Source of the DNA: a virus
Direction: 5' to 3' (one strand)
Length of the DNA: 64,000 nt
IMG/VR virus record: IMGVR_UViG_3300024496_000013
Span: 86,708-150,707 of that record
The translations under genes and the position numbers were made by a program. The notes beneath the pieces are model-generated. The model was not told the DNA's origin. It did no database searches and saw nothing but the letters and a program-made list of their open reading frames with translations. This document shows, piece after piece, positions 59,025 through 64,000 of this stretch (within the stretch, counting starts at the first letter, position 1; each line of letters starts with the position of its first letter).

Positions 59025-59983
59025 TCTATTGGGGCATAAACGCACTAAATCATGGCAGCAGTATCGCTGTAGTGGGCGGTGCTAAAAATCTCACATTGAT
59101 CACAGATCAAAACGATAGGCTCAGCAGCAGCATGGTCACAGAAGCGATCAATGCCAGCCACTATCGAGGACCCGAGCGTATATTTTGGTATGAACGCCCC
59201 TGGGTCAAAAAGTTCCGTCAATTGTACGCAGGACAGTATAAAGAATTCTGGGATCGGTCTGTGCTGCCTAGGCGCCATGTCAATGATCTAAACATACGCT
59301 ATGCTCCTATCACATACACACCGCATCATGCCAGCCATGCGGCCGCAGGCTATTACACATCACCATTCAATCACTGTGCTGTGGTAGTACTAGATGCTAT
59401 AGGTGAATTTGAATGCGCCAGTATCTGGGAAGGTCGGCATGGCGAATTGACCAAACTATGGAGCAAGAGCTATCCCAACAGTTTGGGTCTATTTTATTCT
59501 GCGTTCACTGAACTGTTGGGCATGAAACCCATACGTGATGAATATCTACTACAGCAGTTGAGTGAGCAGGGCAACAGATACAAGCACAGTCATCTGATCG
59601 AAAGTTACTTTGACAACAGCCTTTCTGACCCTATAGAAGCTCGTGTGAACTTCCATCTAGGTGTGCCTGATTGGCCTTTTGAAATACGTGAATCAGATCG
59701 AGCAGACATAGCTGCTGGCGTACAGGAAGTGTTTGAAAACCAAGTGATGGATGTCATGCTGCTGGCCAAACGACTGACCAAGGCAGACTGTCTAGTCTAT
59801 ATGGGCGGCTGTGCTTTCAACAGCTTGGCCAACCAACGTGTGGTAGAACCTCTGTTTCCCTATCGTTGGAGCACACCTAATCCGGGCGATGCTTACAGCA
59901 GCCTAGGTGCTGTGCTTTACCATACTAAACATAGAGTGATACTGGAAAAACCTCTTGTAAAACATCTAGAGGTCAGTGTATAA
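59021..59983 (+). CDS. Carbamoyltransferase-type N-terminal domain only
   Basis: This 320-residue protein matches only the ASKHA/Kae1-like half of the NodU/CmcH family: GINALNHGSSIAVVGG, PHHASHAAAGYYTSPF (metal site), VVVLDAIGEFECASIWEG and the end MGGCAFNSLANQRVVEPL with STPNPGDAYSSLGAVLY. The YrdC-like domain that makes carbamoyl-AMP is missing, so it may need a partner such as the full-length enzyme at 11110, or do a different job. It sits between primase and helicase and overlaps the upstream 30-residue gene by four bases. Stretches look more GC-rich than the earlier glycan genes. Confidence 0.75.
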   Translation: MIYWGINALNHGSSIAVVGGAKNLTLITDQNDRLSSSMVTEAINASHYRGPERIFWYERPWVKKFRQLYAGQYKEFWDRSVLPRRHVNDLNIRYAPITYTPHHASHAAAGYYTSPFNHCAVVVLDAIGEFECASIWEGRHGELTKLWSKSYPNSLGLFYSAFTELLGMKPIRDEYLLQQLSEQGNRYKHSHLIESYFDNSLSDPIEARVNFHLGVPDWPFEIRESDRADIAAGVQEVFENQVMDVMLLAKRLTKADCLVYMGGCAFNSLANQRVVEPLFPYRWSTPNPGDAYSSLGAVLYHTKHRVILEKPLVKHLEVSV

Positions 59984-59984
59984 T
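59955..59984 (+). promoter_or_regulatory. Possible sigma70-type promoter for gp41
   Basis: TTGTAA (59955-59960) and a perfect TATAAT (59979-59984) are 18 bases apart, at the end of the preceding gene. The start codon ATG 59991 lies six bases after the -10, so the transcript would be almost leaderless. The -35 has two mismatches. Confidence 0.4.
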
Positions 59985-59990
59985 AATATT

Positions 59991-61418
59991 ATGATTAAGA
60001 ATTACGATTACGATGTACAAAAACTATATCTAGAGATCATGCTCACAGACGCAGAGACTTTCGTGCGTTGCCAGGGCATATTTGACGCTAGCCTGTTTGA
60101 TAGACGTTTACAGGAACCAGCAGAGTTTATTAAAACCTATACAGAACAGTATTCTGTGCTGCCAGATGCTGCCATGGTCAATGCGGCCTGTAAGACAGAA
60201 CTGGCACCTGTAGCAGATCTCAAAGATGGACACATAGATTGGTTCATGGATGACTTTGAACAGTTTATACGACACAAGAGCCTAGAACGTGCCATAATCA
60301 AATCCGCGGATCTGCTGGAAAAGAATGACTATGGTGCTGTGGAAGTCATGATCAAAGAAGCTGTACAGATCGGTCTTGCTCGCGACATGGGCACTGACTA
60401 TTTCGCAGATCCCCGTGCTCGACTGATGGGACTCAAAGACAAGAATGGACAGGTCAGTACAGGTTGGAGCAGCCTAGATCGCAAACTGTTTGGCGGCATG
60501 AATCGCGGAGAGCTGAATATCTTCGCAGGTGGTTCAGGCGCAGGCAAAAGTCTGTTCCTAGCCAACTTGGGCGTGAACTGGGCCTTGAACGGCTTGAATG
60601 TGGTTTATCTAACGCTGGAACTTTCAGAAGCATTGGTCAGTATGCGCATCGATAGTATGCTGACAGGCATCACTACCAAAGAGATCTTCAAGCAGATCGA
60701 TGACGTGGAAATGAAAGTGCGTATCATAGGCAAGAAATCCGGGCGTTTCCAAGTCAAGTACATGCCCTCAGGCAAGACTGCCAATGACATACGTGCTTAT
60801 CTAAAAGAGTATGAAATACAAATGGGCCAGAAAGTGGATGTGCTACTGGTAGACTATCTGGATCTGCTCATGCCCATTTCCAAGAAGATCTCGCCCGCAG
60901 ATCTCTTTATCAAGGACAAGTTTGTCAGTGAAGAACTGCGTAACTTGGCCATGGAAAAGCAGTGCGTGTTCGTCACAGCCGCACAGTTGAATCGGGGTGC
61001 TGTAGAAGAAGTAGAGTTTGATCACAGCCATATTTCAGGTGGACTTAGCAAGATACAGACAGCAGATAACGTGTTTGGTATCTTTACGTCACGTGCCATG
61101 CGTGAGCGTGGACGCTATCAGATACAGCTGATGAAGACTCGTTCGTCTAGCGGTGTTGGACAGAAGCTGGATCTAGAGTTTGACATAGACACTCTGCGCA
61201 TCAGTGACCTGCCCGAAGATCAGCAGACTGCGGATAACAGTCCCAGAACTGGCAGCATCATACAGCAGATCAAGAGCCGAGGCAGCACAGTGGTCGATGA
61301 GGACGGTGTAGTCACAGAAGATCCCACCCGAGGCGCAGAAGTGGGCCGTAGCCGTGCCATAGTGGAAAGTACCAAGTTGAGGCAGTTTATCAACGGACTG
61401 ACAGAAGATGAAGCATGA
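59991..61418 (+). CDS. gp41: Replicative DNA helicase gp41
   Basis: This 475-residue protein, from ATG 59991 rather than the GTG 15 bases earlier, is the T4-like DnaB-type hexameric helicase; T4 gp41 has 475 residues too. Walker A AGGSGAGKSLFLANLG is at about 177-192, and the DnaB motif VVYLTLELSEALVSMRIDSMLTG follows at about 203. VDVLLVDYLDLLMP (Walker B, about 282) and VFVTAAQLNRGA (sensor) are also present. The first about 140 residues are the helical N-terminal collar. It pairs with gp61 upstream to form the primosome. Confidence 0.92.
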   Translation: MIKNYDYDVQKLYLEIMLTDAETFVRCQGIFDASLFDRRLQEPAEFIKTYTEQYSVLPDAAMVNAACKTELAPVADLKDGHIDWFMDDFEQFIRHKSLERAIIKSADLLEKNDYGAVEVMIKEAVQIGLARDMGTDYFADPRARLMGLKDKNGQVSTGWSSLDRKLFGGMNRGELNIFAGGSGAGKSLFLANLGVNWALNGLNVVYLTLELSEALVSMRIDSMLTGITTKEIFKQIDDVEMKVRIIGKKSGRFQVKYMPSGKTANDIRAYLKEYEIQMGQKVDVLLVDYLDLLMPISKKISPADLFIKDKFVSEELRNLAMEKQCVFVTAAQLNRGAVEEVEFDHSHISGGLSKIQTADNVFGIFTSRAMRERGRYQIQLMKTRSSSGVGQKLDLEFDIDTLRISDLPEDQQTADNSPRTGSIIQQIKSRGSTVVDEDGVVTEDPTRGAEVGRSRAIVESTKLRQFINGLTEDEA

Positions 61419-61638
61419 TCGTGTGGAACTGTTTTCTTGGTATCAACAGCAGACAGATACCATAGACGTGCCCTGGGACAGGGTAGAACAGGCCCTGGGC
61501 GATCGCTGGCAGTGGCTACAGCAGCAGCCCCGTCATACCTGCCAAGTCATGGTGGAAAACACACTGGAACAGTATCGTTTGGTAGCGGAATTTTATCAGG
61601 ATCAAAAGCTAGCTGAGTATCACTGCTGTTTCGCATAA
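61408..61638 (+). CDS. Small Trp/Gln-rich protein after gp41
   Basis: This 76-residue protein overlaps gp41 by 11 bases, which supports coupled translation. It is rich in Trp, Gln and His (SWYQQQTDTIDVPW, DRWQWLQQQPRH), helical and close to neutral. I do not recognise a family or motif. It may assist the helicase, but this rests on position only. Confidence 0.55.
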   Translation: MKHDRVELFSWYQQQTDTIDVPWDRVEQALGDRWQWLQQQPRHTCQVMVENTLEQYRLVAEFYQDQKLAEYHCCFA

Positions 61639-61641
61639 ATA
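61634..61641 (+). promoter_or_regulatory. Leaderless late promoter (CATAAATA)
   Basis: CATAAATA-TACTC-ATG: five-base spacing to the start codon at 61647. The box overlaps the stop codon of the previous gene. Confidence 0.68.
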
Positions 61642-61646
61642 TACTC

Positions 61647-62027
61647 ATGAGAGCACATGAATTTATCACTGAAGCTGTACGCGGCCGTGTACCCCAGGAT
61701 CTCGTGGACAAAAGCCAGGGTTCTGTCAAACTGACACGCGACACGGGCGGCTACGATCGAGCTTATCATATGAATCGACTGATGATGGCCATGGCCATGT
61801 CAGATGGGGGTCGAGGCCCTGTGGACATGGACGCAGCTTCATGGTACGAAAAATACAACATCATGTTTCCCTACACAGATCTAGAAGCTGCCATGGTCAA
61901 TCAGGCTATCGCTACCATACCCACAGATACCAAGGGCGTGATCGCCCGAGGTAAATCAGTGGAAAATCCCGGCACTAACAAGACCAGTCCAGTGGCCCAA
62001 CAGAAAAAGAATCGTTACGGAGTATAA
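61647..62027 (+). CDS. Conserved late protein of T4-like phages
   Basis: This 126-residue protein opens MRAHEFITEAVRGRVPQDLVDKSQG, like many minor virion proteins of aquatic T4-like phages (MRAxEFIxE start). The helical middle DRAYHMNRLMMAMAMSDG, VDMDAASWYEKY and the end KTSPVAQQKKNRYGV are also typical of that set. It is late by promoter and lies one base before the nucleotidyltransferase-type gene. No enzyme motif is visible. Confidence 0.65.
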   Translation: MRAHEFITEAVRGRVPQDLVDKSQGSVKLTRDTGGYDRAYHMNRLMMAMAMSDGGRGPVDMDAASWYEKYNIMFPYTDLEAAMVNQAIATIPTDTKGVIARGKSVENPGTNKTSPVAQQKKNRYGV

Positions 62028-62028
62028 C

Positions 62029-62718
62029 ATGTGGTTGAGAGAAGTCACGCCCGCAGCAGCAGAAGTACAGATACATCGCGAGCTAAATCCCCGTCTGTGG
62101 GAAAACGGCTATCTCAAAACTGACGTAGCAGAACGGCTGCTGAAAATAGCTCGTGCTTTCGAAGAGTTCGTGGGCGTGGATTTTTCAGTCAAAGACATCA
62201 CACTGACGGGATCTAACGCAGGCTACACATATACAGCACACTCTGATCTAGATCTACATCTCATAGTGGAAGGTCCTTTCACAGAAGCTCAAGCAGAACT
62301 GTACAAGGCCAAGCGACAGGTATGGCAGCAGGAGCATGATCTAGCCATAGAAGGATCGCCTGTAGAATGTTATATACAGGACAGCAGAGAACCTCACTAC
62401 AGCCAAGGACAGTATTCGATCATAAACCGTCGTTGGATACGACAGCCCTCAAAGACACGCCCCAGCTTAGATGATGCTGCTATAGATGCTAAAACTCGTG
62501 ACTTTGCCATGATAGCACTACAGGTATTACAGTCAGGTGACAGAGAGCTACTAAAGAAGTACAGAGAACGGTTAAGCAAACTGCGCAGAGCAGGACTGGC
62601 TCGTGCTGGCGAATGGAGCACAGAAAACTATGTGTTCAAGAATCTACGCAAGCTGGGCATCATCGATCAAATCGGCGAACGAGAACGCGAACTGCTGGAT
62701 CAAGAGTTGAGCAACTAG
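62029..62718 (+). CDS. Predicted nucleotidyltransferase
   Basis: This 229-residue protein has the nucleotidyltransferase superfamily signature LTGSNAGYTYTAHSDLDLHLIV (G-S ... D-L-D, about residues 64-85), with Asp-x-Asp for two metals. Further on, CYIQDSREPHYSQGQYSI supplies a possible third carboxylate. The C-terminal half is helical and charged (LLKKYRERLSKLRRAGLARAG). Similar proteins occur in other aquatic T4-like phages. The substrate (tRNA, protein or small molecule) is unknown. A GC-rich hairpin follows the stop. Confidence 0.7.
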   Translation: MWLREVTPAAAEVQIHRELNPRLWENGYLKTDVAERLLKIARAFEEFVGVDFSVKDITLTGSNAGYTYTAHSDLDLHLIVEGPFTEAQAELYKAKRQVWQQEHDLAIEGSPVECYIQDSREPHYSQGQYSIINRRWIRQPSKTRPSLDDAAIDAKTRDFAMIALQVLQSGDRELLKKYRERLSKLRRAGLARAGEWSTENYVFKNLRKLGIIDQIGERERELLDQELSN

Positions 62719-62842
62719 CGCGAAGCGCGGCGCGGTTTTTTTGCTAAGACTGCGCGAAGCGCACAGCGGTAGCGATCAAACGGTAAGCAAGATCTTGCGT
62801 CCCTTGGCAGCAACAGTCATTCACAGTAATTAACACAGTCGC
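62719..62842. other. Gene-free gap with GC hairpins and a 12-bp palindrome
   Basis: Two copies of GCGCGAAGCGC (about 62719-62729 and 62753-62763) flank a T7 run, so the first copy plus T-run may terminate the nucleotidyltransferase gene. GCAAGATCTTGC at 62787-62798 is a perfect 12-base palindrome. The remainder to 62842 shows no gene or promoter I can support. Confidence 0.45.
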
Positions 62843-63061
62843 TTACAGCGGGCGATCTAATCGATCATGCCGTTTCTTGGCGGCGACCAAACGACGATAA
62901 AAGTCATTGAGTCTTATGCGATCGTATTGGAATACTTGTGCTAGATAGCTGGTCATGAAACCACGTGCCCATTGGCTGTGTAATAGTTCGTTATCAGGAT
63001 AGGGACTGGCTGCTAGCAGCAGTTTTTCTAGATAGTCACGTGTTTCTCGAAGATCGCTCAT
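62843..63061 (-). CDS. Small hypothetical protein
   Basis: This 72-residue protein, mostly helical and basic near the end (FYRRLVAAKKRHDRLDRPL), is rich in Leu, Tyr and Phe. The start is supported by a late-type promoter seven bases upstream on the minus strand. I recognise no family. It is divergent from the membrane-protein gene at 63113 and shares a symmetrical promoter region with it. Confidence 0.5.
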   Translation of the reverse strand: MSDLRETRDYLEKLLLAASPYPDNELLHSQWARGFMTSYLAQVFQYDRIRLNDFYRRLVAAKKRHDRLDRPL

Positions 63062-63068
63062 GGTATAA

Positions 63069-63083
63069 TATTTACGGTAAATA
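63069..63083. promoter_or_regulatory. Palindromic divergent late promoters (TATTTAC-G-GTAAATA)
   Basis: A 15-base palindrome contains CGTAAATA on the minus strand, seven bases before ATG 63061, and GGTAAATA on the plus strand. The plus-strand leader to ATG 63113 is about 24 bases long and holds CTAGGAG. One dyad would thus serve two late transcripts, or bind one factor in either direction. Confidence 0.55.
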
Positions 63084-63112
63084 CTGTCTAGATGTGATAT
63101 CTAGGAGTAACT

Positions 63113-63298
63113 ATGACAGAAACACACAAGAGAACTATAGCAAGAGCTGTATGCTGGCGTATTGTAGCTACAGCGATCACAGCAGCATATACAGGTATCG
63201 GTGGCGCTATAATCATTAACATTTGGATGACCCTAGCGCATTACATACATGAACGCTTATGGTTACGAGTCAATTGGGGTAGGCGACAAGAGCTTTAA
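63113..63298 (+). CDS. DUF2061-type small membrane protein
   Basis: This 61-residue protein has the DUF2061 pattern: ETHKRTIARAVCWRIVATAITAAYTGIGGAIIINIWMTLAHYIHERLWLRVNWG. Two hydrophobic segments (about 18-32 and 33-49) suggest two membrane helices, with the conserved R-A-x-C/T-W-R before them and H-Y-x-HERxW after. This family is common in bacteria and phages but its function is unknown. A Shine-Dalgarno precedes it and a terminator overlaps its stop. Confidence 0.78.
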   Translation: MTETHKRTIARAVCWRIVATAITAAYTGIGGAIIINIWMTLAHYIHERLWLRVNWGRRQEL

Positions 63299-63311
63299 TA
63301 GCTCTTTTTTT
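63288..63311 (+). terminator. Intrinsic terminator overlapping the DUF2061 stop
   Basis: AAGAGCT (63288-63294) pairs with AGCTCTT (63300-63306) with the stop codon TAA in the loop, followed by T5. Confidence 0.8.
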
Positions 63312-63494
63312 ATGGCATCCGAAAAGGGTCCTACAGGGTAAAAAATCGCCCGCGTAAAAAATTATAGGGAAGTACTTGAATTTTCATGATGGTGATTTGC
63401 TACCCCTGCCTGTTGTATTTTTGCAACACACGCATACGCTACTAGCCCCCCACCCCCCTGATGGTGGCCGACTGTTGCCGACCACCTGCTGACC
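63312..63494. other. Gene-free stretch with a C-rich run
   Basis: No supported gene. Around 63446-63460 CCCCCCACCCCCC is strand-biased and could be a recognition sequence or a slip-prone tract. Just before it, GCGTAAAAAATTATAGG around 63351 has no clear promoter. I see nothing else. Confidence 0.35.
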
Positions 63495-63755
63495 TCACAT
63501 GCTCCAGAACAGTTCTGTGCTAGGATCGCAGCTACGGGGAGTGTCACGTGCTATCCTGACCCACTCACCGGTCATCAGGTTCCGGACCAGCTTGGTATCA
63601 GATCCCTCTAGCTCGTTCTCAGCAGCAGTGTAGATAGCATAGATGTGATCGCGTATCTCAGCCTGCGTGGCCTTGCTCAAGCATAAGCTGCGAGCAGTCT
63701 GCTCTAGGCTATCCAATTGAGTGTCCAGTTGCTTGAGTAGTTCTGCTTGTGTCAT
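63495..63755 (-). CDS. Small helical hypothetical protein
   Basis: This 86-residue protein starts behind GGGAGC on the minus strand. The first 50 residues form a helix with heptad-like Leu spacing (LLKQLDTQLDSLEQTARSLCL), followed by NLMTGEWVRIARDTPRS. It lies 12 bases downstream of the next minus-strand gene, so they form one unit. No recognised family, signal peptide or metal motif. The base composition appears richer in GC than the sugar clusters. Confidence 0.55.
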   Translation of the reverse strand: MTQAELLKQLDTQLDSLEQTARSLCLSKATQAEIRDHIYAIYTAAENELEGSDTKLVRNLMTGEWVRIARDTPRSCDPSTELFWSM

Positions 63756-63767
63756 AGTCTGCTCCCG

Positions 63768-63965
63768 TCAGTTGTTTACAGTGTCGTTATTATATGCGTT
63801 TTGGATCTCAGTGTCAACCAAATGGGAAGCCAAGTTCCAAGTCATTCCTGCTGCGGTCAGGGCCACTGTGCGCTCACTGCCTGACAGGCTCATCAGCCAA
63901 TCCTGTAGTCCTTCTGGAGTCGTGGGCGTGTCAAACATGGGCTGTGGCTTTAGGGGATTGTTCAT
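63768..63965 (-). CDS. Small hypothetical protein
   Basis: This 65-residue protein begins MNNPLKPQPMFDTPTTPEGLQDWL and has a helical middle (SLSGSERTVALTAAGMTWNLASHLV). AAGGAGC precedes the ATG, a good Shine-Dalgarno. It is the first of two minus-strand genes read in series. The family is unknown to me. It could be a short helical regulator; there is no evidence for a specific function. Confidence 0.55.
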   Translation of the reverse strand: MNNPLKPQPMFDTPTTPEGLQDWLMSLSGSERTVALTAAGMTWNLASHLVDTEIQNAYNNDTVNN

Positions 63966-64000
63966 CTGTGCTCCTTAGAAATGTGCCTCGATACTGTCCA

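Noticed and set aside
63446-63460. G-quadruplex from the C-rich run
   Set aside because: Only two runs of C occur close together; four are needed, so a quadruplex is not supported.
62719-64000. Prophage attachment or host chromosome boundary
   Set aside because: The T4-like phage type is lytic, no integrase or tRNA is present, and late-type promoters continue to 63083, so the segment is still phage.

Overview
The window is a contiguous piece of a tailed-phage genome of the T4-like (myovirus) lineage, of the type seen in environmental, mostly aquatic, metagenomes. The T4 core set supports this: packaging ATPase gp17 and its small subunit gp16, sheath gp18, tube gp19, gp15 and neck-type proteins, head completion gp4, dNMP kinase gp1, gp32, UvsX, a UvsY-like protein, UvsW, primase gp61 and helicase gp41. 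The portal, capsid, polymerase, clamp, sigma-like gp55 and most baseplate genes are not here. The host cannot be read directly. Heptose and LPS-type sugar genes point to a Gram-negative bacterium, and a short secreted Ala/Lys/Pro-rich protein resembles proteobacterial (perhaps betaproteobacterial) proteins; this is inference. No tRNA, rRNA, CRISPR array or insertion sequence was found.

Layout. 0-21.6 kb: tail-fibre/adhesin region with two giant beta-rich fibres (over 1900 and 2172 aa), two smaller fibres, and three tandem Gly-rich proteins with about 10 percent cysteine. A GT9/heptosyltransferase-like enzyme and a full-length carbamoyltransferase lie inside this cluster. 21.7-24.2 kb: an ADP-heptose cassette (HldE, cupin, HldD). 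24.2-27.6 kb (minus strand): a gp14-like neck protein, gp15, a Nudix-like protein lacking its catalytic box, and a small protein. 27.6-40.5 kb: gp13-like, gp1, gp18, gp19, a second tube-like protein, gp4, gp16, gp17 and a large virion-type protein. 40.6-44.2 kb: secreted peptide, gp32, UvsX, UvsY-like. 44.2-51.0 kb: a surface-sugar cluster (nucleotidyltransferase-cupin fusion, two related capsule-type transferases, several DxD glycosyltransferases, an FkbM methyltransferase). 51.0-61.6 kb: UvsW, small conserved genes, a mini DnaE-like protein, primase, a second carbamoyltransferase-like protein and helicase. 61.6-64 kb: small, seemingly more GC-rich genes, including a nucleotidyltransferase and a DUF2061 membrane protein.

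Regulation. Most strikingly, T4-type late promoter boxes (NNTAAATA) sit exactly 5 nt before the start codon of at least nine genes on both strands (27654+, 29406-, 33685+, 36117+, 37265+, 38866+, 44221+, 50987-, 61647+). Three more genes have variant boxes at the same distance. By T4 geometry the transcript would begin on the A of the ATG, so this phage may use leaderless late mRNAs widely. Other late genes have the same box followed by a short leader with a Shine-Dalgarno. Sigma70-like promoters precede gp1, the secreted peptide, gp32, and possibly the UvsW-linked and gp41 genes. Strong terminators close several units.

Together, the sugar genes in three places (10.2-12.9, 21.7-24.2, 44.2-51.0 kb, plus 59.0 kb) suggest a phage-encoded system that makes ADP-heptose, transfers it, and decorates a glycan by carbamoylation and O-methylation. 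The target could be the host envelope or the virion's own fibres; the sequence does not decide this.
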